The position numbers were made by a program, and so were the translations under genes. From positions 1-5,591 of the forward strand of contig JAABTA010000075.1 in the NCBI GenBank assembly GCA_011390075.1: a stretch of DNA of 5,591 nucleotides, written 5' to 3'. Below the pieces are notes generated by a model. It was not told where the DNA came from, did not search any database, and saw nothing but the letters and a program-made list of their open reading frames with translations. Each line of letters begins with the position of its first letter. Within the stretch, counting starts at the first letter, position 1. Source of the stretch: Helicobacteraceae bacterium (GTDB lineage Bacteria; Campylobacterota; Campylobacteria; Campylobacterales; SZUA-545). Below are positions 1 to 4,921 of the stretch, piece by piece.

Positions 1-639
1 GGTCACTTGATACTCTCTATAGCCCAACTCTCCTTCTAATTCTTCATTGTAGTATTTCTCTAACCCAGCTTTACCAATTGTGCCAATAATCCGTGTCTCT
101 TGAGGAATGTCTCTATCGTATTTATCAGCTTTTGAGACATAGCCTAACACATGAGAAGCAACATTTCCATTGGGATAATGCCTTAGTGCTGTTGGCTTAA
201 TATTTAAAAACTCATGAAGAGACATTTTTGTATAGTGGTTGATAAAGTTTTCGTAAGGAATAAAGGGAATCACCTCAACATTTTCATAATTATAGGGAGA
301 ATCAAGCTTTTTGTATCTTTTTTTAAGATCTTCAAACTCAAACTCTTTGAGCTGAGATGCTACAAACCTAAGGGTTTCATCTAAAATTTTCTCTTTGCTT
401 CTATAAGAGAGATGAGGTTTAACCTCAACAACAAAACCGAGCTTATTCACAGCTAGTGGTTCATTATTTCTATCATAAATAATGCCTCTTACAGGAATAA
501 TAGGCTCTTTTTTAATCGTGTTATTTTCAGCAAGTTTTTCATACTGTTCATTGGATTTAATGGTAATAAAATAGACCCTTCCAATAAGAACAACCCATGT
601 AACAACAAAGAGAGTGGTAAGTATTTTAAGACGCATCAT
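1..639 (-). CDS. mrdA: Penicillin-binding protein 2 (PBP2, MrdA), N-terminal part, cut by window edge
   Basis: This is the first 213 codons of a PBP2-type peptidoglycan transpeptidase, which cross-links the side wall during elongation together with RodA and the Mre proteins. A short cytoplasmic start (MMRLK) is followed by one membrane anchor at about residues 6-26. Next comes the PBP dimerisation/pedestal domain with family-typical stretches: VRGIIYDRNNEPLA (50-63), SHVLGYVSKADKYDRDIP (about 160-177) and GKAGLEKYYNEELEG (189-203). The transpeptidase domain with the catalytic serine lies beyond position 1, so activity cannot be judged. I chose the ATG at 639-637 because it overlaps the stop of the upstream membrane-protein gene as ATGA, implying translational coupling. 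A second ATG follows immediately at 636-634, and no strong Shine-Dalgarno sequence is visible for either. The family call is firm; the choice of MrdA over another class B PBP rests on these motifs and the context. Confidence 0.93.
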   Translation of the reverse strand, partial: MMRLKILTTLFVVTWVVLIGRVYFITIKSNEQYEKLAENNTIKKEPIIPVRGIIYDRNNEPLAVNKLGFVVEVKPHLSYRSKEKILDETLRFVASQLKEFEFEDLKKRYKKLDSPYNYENVEVIPFIPYENFINHYTKMSLHEFLNIKPTALRHYPNGNVASHVLGYVSKADKYDRDIPQETRIIGTIGKAGLEKYYNEELEGELGYREYQVT

Positions 640-1085
640 AATAAAAGCACCGCTAAGAGGGTCTCAGCAACAATATAAAAGATCAAAAGAGTCATGTCAA
701 TGGATATAAAAGTATCGCCTAAAATAAAATAGATAAGATGGTTTAAGCCATAAAAGAGCAAATATCCTGCGATGACTGTAATCACAATAATACACTTTTT
801 GCAGTCAATTATATTCATAATCATTGGTAGAATAAACCGAATATACAAAAAGGCAAAGAGCCAAGTTGAAAAGATAAAGTGATTATGTTCTGTCTCAAAA
901 AAGAGTAAAAAGATCAAAATTGGAATGAGATATCTTTTTTGGGTTATCACTAGTAAGGCAAGCATAAATCCAAATAGTGGTGGCAGATAGGGATACATTG
1001 TGGCTACAGCACCATAAAGAATCAGTGCTATAAATGTAAATATGACCTCGCTTAAAGATCTATAACCAGTGCTATCTCTTTGCAT
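636..1085 (-). CDS. Small multi-spanning membrane protein in the MreD position
   Basis: This 149-residue, very hydrophobic protein has five or six predicted membrane segments (roughly residues 14-30, 33-48, 53-63, 70-92, 98-121 and 129-149). A polar FFETEHNH stretch lies at 62-69. It sits directly upstream of mrdA and overlaps it by 4 bases (ATGA). Size, topology and position match the MreD-like proteins that act with MreC, RodA and PBP2 in cell elongation, but no sequence motif proves that assignment, so I give no symbol. C. jejuni has, as I recall, an uncharacterised integral membrane protein (Cj0651) between engB and pbpC, the probable counterpart. The ATG at 1085 overlaps the end of the acetyltransferase gene by 34 bases and has no clear Shine-Dalgarno sequence. 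No later ATG, GTG or TTG precedes the first membrane segment, so this start is probable. The gene is real because of its tight packing and coherent membrane pattern. Confidence 0.75.
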   Translation of the reverse strand: MQRDSTGYRSLSEVIFTFIALILYGAVATMYPYLPPLFGFMLALLVITQKRYLIPILIFLLFFETEHNHFIFSTWLFAFLYIRFILPMIMNIIDCKKCIIVITVIAGYLLFYGLNHLIYFILGDTFISIDMTLLIFYIVAETLLAVLLL

Positions 1086-1513
1086 TCAGGGAATCTTTTA
1101 CATTTAATACAGTCTTCCCACACCTTATGGTCTGGGATCTCTATTTTTTCAATAACTTTAAAACCTAGTTTACGAAAGAGTGTTTCGCTATAGGTCAAAG
1201 TTAGAACTCTTTGTAAGCCTAATTGTTTTGCCTCTTGCAGGAGTTGCGCAACAATTTTGTAGCCTATACCTTGTTTTTGATACGCATTTGCAACTACCAG
1301 CATCCGAACTTCTGCTAATTTAGTGGAGTAGATATGCAAAGCCGCAAATCCAACCACCACACCATCAGCTTTTGCAACAGTATACGATCGGATAGTATTA
1401 GCAATCTCATCATTGCTTCTATAAAGAATCGTTCCATCTTCTACATAAGGAGTGACAATTGCCTGCATAGTGTCAATGTATGAGACAGTTGGTTTTACAA
1501 ACTCAAGTTGCAA
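1052..1513 (-). CDS. argA: Short-form N-acetylglutamate synthase (GNAT acetyltransferase)
   Basis: This GNAT-fold acetyltransferase, 153 residues from the chosen start, probably makes N-acetylglutamate from acetyl-CoA and glutamate, the first step of arginine synthesis. Numbered from the TTG at 1513, the acetyl-CoA signature is VRMLVV (69-74) followed by QKQGIG (79-84). The tail has KVWEDCIKC...FPEC, with Cys at 135, 138 and 144. That Cys-containing end is what I know from the stand-alone short ArgA type; classical E. coli ArgA also has an amino-acid-kinase domain, absent here. No ATG is available. The frame stays open to another TTG at 1525, but the TTG at 1513 has GGAGAG four bases upstream and is preferred. 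The gene overlaps engB by 11 bases and the following membrane-protein gene by 34 bases, so it is transcribed with envelope genes rather than other arg genes. Another small-molecule or protein N-acetyltransferase role is possible. Confidence 0.8.
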   Translation of the reverse strand: MQLEFVKPTVSYIDTMQAIVTPYVEDGTILYRSNDEIANTIRSYTVAKADGVVVGFAALHIYSTKLAEVRMLVVANAYQKQGIGYKIVAQLLQEAKQLGLQRVLTLTYSETLFRKLGFKVIEKIEIPDHKVWEDCIKCKRFPECKEIALVIDL

Positions 1514-2114
1514 AGATCTCTCCAAAAATGTGCTCTAAAATGGAGCGCTTTAACATCTCAATATCCTGTTTTTTTTGGGATGAGACAAAAAAAGCCTCGT
1601 GATATTTCTGTTTGAGTTGGGACTTTTCATTGGATTTGAGTTTATCCATCTTAGTAAATACCCGAAAGATCTTTTGATCGCCTTTTTTAATAGAGTGTAA
1701 AAAATCACTCACTTGCTTATCAATCTCTAACTCTGGATGTCTTGCATCAATAAGTTGCAAATAAGCTTTAATAGAGACTCTTTCTAATAAAAATTCTGTA
1801 AGTTTCTCCTCCCACTCTTTTTTTTCCTCTTTGGAGACCTTGGCATACCCAAAACCTGGCAGATCAACAAAACGAAACTGCAACAAGTCTGTATTGCTTT
1901 TGTAGCTTCCATCAAAAAAGTTAATCAGTTTGGTCTTTCCTGGAGTTTGAGAAGATTTTGCTAGCTTTTTTTGATGAGCAATAGCGTTAATAAGCGAGCT
2001 TTTGCCCACATTACTTCTACCTAAAAAGACAATCTCTGCAACATTTGGAGGAGGGCAAAGAGAGAGTCTTGGCGCCGAGGTATTAAAGGAGAGATTAAAA
2101 TGTAGTTGGCTCAC
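1503..2114 (-). CDS. engB: Ribosome-biogenesis GTP-binding protein EngB/YsxC/YihA
   Basis: This 203-residue TRAFAC-class GTPase has the usual family length and all G motifs in order: G1 GRSNVGKSS (32-40), G2 TPGKT (57-61), G3 DLPG (84-87) in DLPGFGYAKV, G4 TKMD (154-157) and G5 VSS (177-179). EngB proteins are generally essential and assist late assembly of the large ribosomal subunit in the cytoplasm. The start is a GTG at 2114-2112 that overlaps the lptA stop as GTGA, with GAGAG six bases upstream; no ATG is near. The 3' end overlaps the acetyltransferase gene. The engB position directly after lptA matches other Campylobacterota, so the gene is embedded in an envelope operon by ancestry rather than by pathway. 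No key residue is missing. Confidence 0.97.
   Translation of the reverse strand: MSQLHFNLSFNTSAPRLSLCPPPNVAEIVFLGRSNVGKSSLINAIAHQKKLAKSSQTPGKTKLINFFDGSYKSNTDLLQFRFVDLPGFGYAKVSKEEKKEWEEKLTEFLLERVSIKAYLQLIDARHPELEIDKQVSDFLHSIKKGDQKIFRVFTKMDKLKSNEKSQLKQKYHEAFFVSSQKKQDIEMLKRSILEHIFGEIFAT
1518..1523 (-). promoter_or_regulatory. Ribosome binding site that decides the argA start
   Basis: GGAGAG on the minus strand lies four bases before the TTG at 1513-1511, inside the 3' end of engB. It favours this TTG over the upstream in-frame TTG at 1525, which has no comparable site. The spacing is slightly short but workable. Confidence 0.55.
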
Positions 2115-2584
2115 TGTTGGCTCTCGTTTGCATCGGAGATATTAAAAATTACTTTAACAGGCTCTTTTGTTTTGCCACTAATGCTGGCAGTTTTGCTTTT
2201 TTCGTCAAAAATAATCTTTTCACCAATGAGTTTTCTTTTATTGCTCATATCCTCTAATACAGCATCTCCTGTCAGGTAGAACTCCTGTCTGATTGGGTAG
2301 TAGATGAAGCTATCTGCCTTGCCTCTAAAGCTTTGATTGTTTTCTAGATTGAGGGAAAAAGAGGTGTTCCCATCAGCTTCAAACTTCTCAATATCTCTGT
2401 TTTTGTCTAAAAATACTTGCACCTTATCTGCCCGCATAAGATCTTGACCTCGTGTGATATGAACCTCTCCAGCAAAAGTAGTTACACCTTTGGAATCATC
2501 GGCAACGACACTTTGAGATTTTATCTCTACTTGAGAGGAGAAGAGACTGATTGCGCAAAAAAAAGATAGTAAAAATTTTTTCAT
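2111..2584 (-). CDS. lptA: LPS transport periplasmic protein LptA (OstA-like)
   Basis: This is a 157-residue exported protein. Residues 1 to about 17 form a signal peptide (MKK, then a hydrophobic run ending near LFSSQ). It has no lipobox, since the Cys at 10 lies inside the hydrophobic core. The rest is the OstA/LptA beta-jellyroll type, recognisable from VVADDSKGVTTFAGEVHITRG (about 26-46), then MRADKVQVFLD, and later RGKADSFIYYP and FYLTGDAVLED. LptA subunits form the periplasmic bridge carrying LPS from LptC at the inner membrane to LptD at the outer membrane. The ATG at 2584 is the first in frame; its Shine-Dalgarno sequence is weak. The gene begins a five-gene overlapping series ending in mrdA. 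Its usual partner lptC lies about 1.3 kb upstream, beyond the regulator/rubrerythrin pair, so lptA needs its own promoter or read-through from the rubrerythrin gene. Domain and context agree well. Confidence 0.9.
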   Translation of the reverse strand: MKKFLLSFFCAISLFSSQVEIKSQSVVADDSKGVTTFAGEVHITRGQDLMRADKVQVFLDKNRDIEKFEADGNTSFSLNLENNQSFRGKADSFIYYPIRQEFYLTGDAVLEDMSNKRKLIGEKIIFDEKSKTASISGKTKEPVKVIFNISDANESQQ

Positions 2585-2617
2585 TGAAATAGTACTTTAA
2601 GAGTTTAATTTTTTGTA

Positions 2618-2646
2618 ATAGTATCAAAAAAGTGTTTAGGAAAGAA
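2618..2646 (-). promoter_or_regulatory. Possible weak promoter for lptA
   Basis: On the minus strand a TACTAT -10-like hexamer (2623-2618) lies 34 bases before the lptA ATG. The hexamer 17 bases upstream (TTCTTT, 2646-2641) is a poor -35. Campylobacterota sigma-70 promoters often lack a clear -35, so this is tolerable but not convincing. It is listed because lptA is separated from the hisB-kdsC-lptC group and from the rubrerythrin gene by a terminator-like hairpin, so some initiation in this 153-base gap is expected. Confidence 0.3.
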
Positions 2647-2672
2647 ATAGGGAATAGTCTTAGCTATTCCCT
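2641..2672 (-). terminator. Hairpin terminator downstream of the rubrerythrin gene
   Basis: A perfect 9-bp inverted repeat (AGGGAATAG at 2649-2657, CTATTCCCT at 2664-2672) encloses a 6-base loop. Read on the minus strand, the hairpin is followed by ATTTCTTTCC, a T-rich but interrupted tract. It lies about 65 bases past the rubrerythrin stop and before lptA. This fits a moderately strong intrinsic terminator for rubrerythrin transcripts; leakage into lptA is plausible. On the plus strand no T tract follows it. Confidence 0.6.
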
Positions 2673-2737
2673 GTGTAGATCAGCTTCTATAAATAGACTT
2701 TTTACGGTTTTGCAATTAGCCTATCTCTGTAGAAACT

Positions 2738-3385
2738 CTAATAAAGATTTTCTCTTTTAAAATACTCTTTTGAAACACGGCACAAAGGACAAGCTTTTGG
2801 AGCTTTTTTCCCTCTGTGAATGTGACCACACACTTCGCAAACCCATACTTCATCTTGATCACTTTCGAAGAAACCATCTTTTTCTAAAGCAACTTGAAGC
2901 TCTTTATACTCTCTTTCGTGTTCTACTTCCACTTTGGCAATCCCCTCGAACATTCTAGCGATCTCTTTAAGACCCTCCTCTTTTGCAATAGCTGCAAAAT
3001 TTGGATACATCTCGGTGTGTTCATAGTTTTCTCCTGCCATAGCAGTAGAGAGGTTTTTGAGAGTATCTTCATGCTCGTAACCATGAACAAGTTTATTGTA
3101 GGCTTTAAATTCAGCTAAAGCGTGCCATTTTTCATTGCTAGCTGCTTCTTGAAAGTGATCAGCAATAGCGTGCCATCCAGCTTCTCTTGCTAGTTCTCCA
3201 AAAAACTCATACTTATTTCTCGCTTGGGACTCTCCTGCAAAAGCTTTCATGAGATTAACAGCTGTAAGATTTTCTGTAGTGCAGTCCATCTCTTTACCAC
3301 AACAGACAAGTGTACCGCCACCAACCTTTTGTACTTCTATTTCGTTGCCACAAATAGAGCATGTATAACTTTGATATTGTTTCAT
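2738..3385 (-). CDS. Desulforubrerythrin: desulforedoxin-rubrerythrin-rubredoxin fusion peroxidase
   Basis: This 215-residue cytoplasmic protein has three iron modules. Residues 1-38 are a desulforedoxin-type Fe(Cys)4 domain: CSIC (Cys9, Cys12), the GGGTLVCCGKEM segment and Cys28-Cys29. Residues about 40-168 are the rubrerythrin four-helix diiron domain, with ligand pattern E52, E85-x2-H88, E119-x2-E122 and E153-x2-H156. Residues 180-210 are a rubredoxin domain with CEVC (183, 186) and CPLC (199, 202). Rubrerythrins reduce hydrogen peroxide to water using electrons passed through the rubredoxin-type centre, protecting anaerobes and microaerophiles. This three-part arrangement matches the protein described from C. 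jejuni as desulforubrerythrin (also called Rrc), distinct from classical two-domain rubrerythrin. All ligands are intact. The ATG at 3385 has a strong AGGAGG four bases upstream and a consensus TATAAT promoter. The divergent Fur/PerR-family gene, sharing a palindrome with it, is the likely regulator. Confidence 0.94.
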   Translation of the reverse strand: MKQYQSYTCSICGNEIEVQKVGGGTLVCCGKEMDCTTENLTAVNLMKAFAGESQARNKYEFFGELAREAGWHAIADHFQEAASNEKWHALAEFKAYNKLVHGYEHEDTLKNLSTAMAGENYEHTEMYPNFAAIAKEEGLKEIARMFEGIAKVEVEHEREYKELQVALEKDGFFESDQDEVWVCEVCGHIHRGKKAPKACPLCRVSKEYFKRENLY

Positions 3386-3389
3386 ATTT

Positions 3390-3395
3390 CCTCCT
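3390..3395 (-). promoter_or_regulatory. Strong ribosome binding site of the rubrerythrin gene
   Basis: A full AGGAGG on the minus strand lies four bases before the ATG at 3385. It is the best Shine-Dalgarno match in the window and suggests high expression of the peroxidase, in contrast to the weak sites of lptA and lptC. Confidence 0.8.
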
Positions 3396-3410
3396 CAATT
3401 ATTTTTGGTT

Positions 3411-3439
3411 ATTATAGAGCAATAATACTTAAAACTAAA
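3411..3439 (-). promoter_or_regulatory. Predicted promoter of the rubrerythrin gene
   Basis: A perfect TATAAT (minus strand, 3416-3411) lies 25 bases before the rubrerythrin ATG. Seventeen bases upstream is TTTAGT (3439-3434), a weak -35 in a T-rich stretch, usual for Campylobacterota. The -35 overlaps the edge of the palindrome at 3437-3457, so a protein bound there should block this promoter. Confidence 0.65.
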
Positions 3440-3457
3440 TAGGAAATATTCCTATTT
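3437..3457. promoter_or_regulatory. Palindromic operator candidate for the Fur/PerR-family regulator
   Basis: A perfect inverted repeat has arms AAATAGGAA (3437-3445) and TTCCTATTT (3449-3457) around a 3-base ATA centre. It lies between the divergent rubrerythrin and regulator genes and overlaps the predicted -35 hexamers of both promoters. Length and symmetry suit a dimeric Fur-superfamily protein. The sequence is not the Bacillus PerR box (TTATAATnATTATAA) as I remember it, so binding by the neighbouring regulator is inferred from position, not from a known consensus. Confidence 0.7.
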
Positions 3458-3484
3458 GAAAAAACTATTTTTTTTCGCTATTAT
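3456..3484 (+). promoter_or_regulatory. Predicted promoter of the Fur/PerR-family gene
   Basis: TTGAAA (3456-3461) and TATTAT (3479-3484) are separated by exactly 17 bases, a good sigma-70 arrangement that ends 31 bases before the regulator ATG. The -35 shares two bases with the right arm of the palindrome, which suggests autoregulation. A second -10-like TAAAAT occurs at 3490-3495. Confidence 0.65.
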
Positions 3485-3515
3485 TCCAATAAAATATGAG
3501 AAAGAAACAGCGATT

Positions 3516-3917
3516 ATGAAAAATTTTGAAGAGAGATTAAGAGCAAATAACCTCAAGACAACCCACCAGAGGTTAGCTATTTTAACAGAGATAGATAGAG
3601 CGGGGCATATCGATATTGACTCTTTATTTAAACTCATTACAAAGAGCTTTCCAACAATGGCTTTAGGCACACTCTATAGAAACATTACCGATCTGAAAAA
3701 TAGATTGATTCTCTCTGAGGTAAAAGTGCCTTTGAAAAAAAATGTGTATGAGGTGACAAAAGAGGATCATATCCACCTTGTGTGCCAATCTTGTGGCAAG
3801 ATTGAAGATTTTGAGCCAATTAAGAGTGTTGTTTTTGATGAGATTGCAGATAAAAGCGGATATGCAATTAAAGCAACGCAAGTGAGTATTACAGGCGTGT
3901 GCCAAGGGTGCAGGTAG
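3516..3917 (+). CDS. Fur-family transcriptional regulator, PerR-like
   Basis: This 133-residue Fur-superfamily repressor is the only rightward gene. The N-terminal winged helix includes TTHQRLAIL (15-23) and the recognition-helix region TMALGTLYRNITDL (47-60). The C-terminal metal and dimer domain holds EDHIHLVCQSCGKIEDF (83-99). Two CxxC pairs (Cys90/93 and Cys129/132) form the structural zinc site. Aligned by eye to Bacillus PerR, the regulatory metal ligands would be H31, E79, H85, H87 and D98. Asp at the last position is the PerR-type residue linked to peroxide-driven histidine oxidation, whereas Glu at 79 is Fur-like. With a divergent peroxidase gene, peroxide sensing is the best guess; iron response is possible. 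The protein ends one residue after the last Cys. I chose the ATG at 3516: the frame is open to a TTG at 3456, but that lies in the promoter and palindrome. The Shine-Dalgarno sequence is weak. Confidence 0.9.
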   Translation: MKNFEERLRANNLKTTHQRLAILTEIDRAGHIDIDSLFKLITKSFPTMALGTLYRNITDLKNRLILSEVKVPLKKNVYEVTKEDHIHLVCQSCGKIEDFEPIKSVVFDEIADKSGYAIKATQVSITGVCQGCR

Positions 3918-3920
3918 TGT

Positions 3921-4436
3921 TTAATTTATTGTAAATTTTGCTTGGATTGTGTCTGCTTTGAGAACTCTTGTGTCAAGATTAAAAATAAGATCTTGTCCTG
4001 TTAATTTATCTTGTTTGTAAAAGATCTCAAAAGTACCATTGGTTGCAACAAGGTTCTCTGCTTTATTGTAGATAATTTCTTTAGCATGGAGCTCATACCC
4101 TTCGGTGCTCATATATCTTCCTGTGCCGTGAATCAAGAGCTTTTCAGGGTGTATCTCTATGGTGTCTCCACTAATTCCCTCAATTTCCCCAGTGGTTCCT
4201 CTATAGATATAGCCATTATACAAAATATTCCTATTGGCAAAATGCAGACCTCTATCGGCAAATAGAGATTCTATCACACCATCTGTTGTGATATTGTAGA
4301 TCTCAAAGTCTTCAAACTCAATAGCAGCTATCTCCTCAGAAGTTCCCCGTACTATATTGGTCGTATCCATAAAAAGTGACCAAATAAGGACTGCTAGAAA
4401 AAAAAGCAGAAAAAAAAACTTGGTTTTTAGAGCCAT
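3921..4436 (-). CDS. lptC: LPS export protein LptC
   Basis: This 171-residue protein has one N-terminal membrane anchor (about residues 6-22, rich in Phe and Leu) and a periplasmic domain. The domain shows the repeating beta-strand pattern of LptC/OstA-like proteins: EFEDFEIYNITTDGVIES (40-57), LHFANRNILYNGYIYRG, then GYELHAKEIIYNKAENLVATNG. LptC docks on the inner-membrane LptB2FG ABC transporter and hands LPS to LptA. The sequence is poorly conserved across the family; the call rests on topology, the strand pattern, and position after kdsC. The ATG at 4436 overlaps the kdsC stop by 10 bases, indicating coupled translation; no strong Shine-Dalgarno sequence is seen. The stop at 3921 lies only 3 bases from the stop of the convergent regulator gene. 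LptA, normally next, is displaced by the regulator/rubrerythrin pair. Confidence 0.82.
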   Translation of the reverse strand: MALKTKFFFLLFFLAVLIWSLFMDTTNIVRGTSEEIAAIEFEDFEIYNITTDGVIESLFADRGLHFANRNILYNGYIYRGTTGEIEGISGDTIEIHPEKLLIHGTGRYMSTEGYELHAKEIIYNKAENLVATNGTFEIFYKQDKLTGQDLIFNLDTRVLKADTIQAKFTIN

Positions 4437-4921
4437 TGGTTGATGTACTCGTTAGTGAGGTTTTTTTCTTGAATGAGCTTTTCTATCATGAGGGCAACAG
4501 CCCCGTCCCCGCCCTGTTTTTCTAAGATTTCATCCACAAAGGGTTTGATCATAGGGTTCGCATCTTGGAGCGTAAAGGATCTTCCAGCTGATTGAAGCAT
4601 TTGCAGATCGTTAAGGTCATCACCAATAGCACACACATTCTCTAGAGAGATTTTCTCCTTGGTGCAGATCTTTTTTACCATCGCTAGCTTATTTTTACAG
4701 TTTTGTTCGATATAGTGCACTCGAAGTTCTTGGGCTCTTTTTGCAACAATAGGAGAGTCTCTTCCTGTAATAATCGCCACCTTAAAGCCTAAATCACACC
4801 ATGTTCTAATAGCTAGTCCATCTTTCACATTAAAAGATTTACTCTCAACTAGGTTGGAGTCATAAGTGATAGCACCACTTGTCAAGGTGCCATCCACATC
4901 TAAGACTAAAAGCTCTATCAA
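4427..4921 (-). CDS. kdsC: 3-deoxy-D-manno-octulosonate 8-phosphate phosphatase (KdsC)
   Basis: This 164-residue HAD phosphatase (C0 type, no large cap) releases phosphate from KDO-8-phosphate to give KDO for the LPS inner core. Its motifs are DVDGTLT (8-14, nucleophile Asp8 and acid/base Asp10), TGRDS (52-56), Lys78 as the probable motif III lysine, and GDDLND (100-105). The GGDGAV tail element at 137-142 corresponds to the active-site C-terminal loop of KdsC tetramers. The start is a TTG at 4921 overlapping the hisB stop as TTGA. AAAGGA five bases upstream and a first motif beginning within eight residues both support it. The gene overlaps lptC by 10 bases, so KDO supply and LPS transport are co-expressed. 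The length is slightly below that of E. coli KdsC because the N-terminus is short. A different HAD C0 substrate is possible but unlikely. Confidence 0.92.
   Translation of the reverse strand: MIELLVLDVDGTLTSGAITYDSNLVESKSFNVKDGLAIRTWCDLGFKVAIITGRDSPIVAKRAQELRVHYIEQNCKNKLAMVKKICTKEKISLENVCAIGDDLNDLQMLQSAGRSFTLQDANPMIKPFVDEILEKQGGDGAVALMIEKLIQEKNLTNEYINQWL

Noticed and set aside
1514..1525. Longer acetyltransferase start at the TTG at 1525
   Set aside because: It adds four residues without a nearby ribosome binding site, whereas the TTG at 1513 has GGAGAG just upstream. The choice is not certain.
2686..2697. Short palindrome TCTAT-AA-ATAGA between the rubrerythrin gene and lptA
   Set aside because: Five-base A/T-rich arms are expected by chance in such sequence; no link to a regulator or promoter is visible.
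2770..3442. Plus-strand open frames across the rubrerythrin gene (2770-2958, 2894-3118, 3224-3442)
   Set aside because: They are antisense to a well-supported gene, show no domain-like composition, and have no promoter or ribosome binding site of note.
3456..3515. N-terminal extension of the Fur/PerR-family gene to a TTG at 3456
   Set aside because: It would put coding sequence through the palindrome and the -35/-10 of the predicted promoter, and adds 20 residues before the normal Fur-family N-terminus. The ATG at 3516 gives the usual length.
3452..3905. Minus-strand open frames across the regulator gene (3452-3670, 3663-3905)
   Set aside because: They are shadows of the Fur/PerR-family gene, whose zinc-site cysteines and helix-turn-helix establish the real frame.
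3923..3937. Inverted repeat AATTTA-TTG-TAAATT at the end of lptC as a terminator
   Set aside because: The stem is A/T-only, six base pairs long and inside lptC coding sequence; it is too weak to call.
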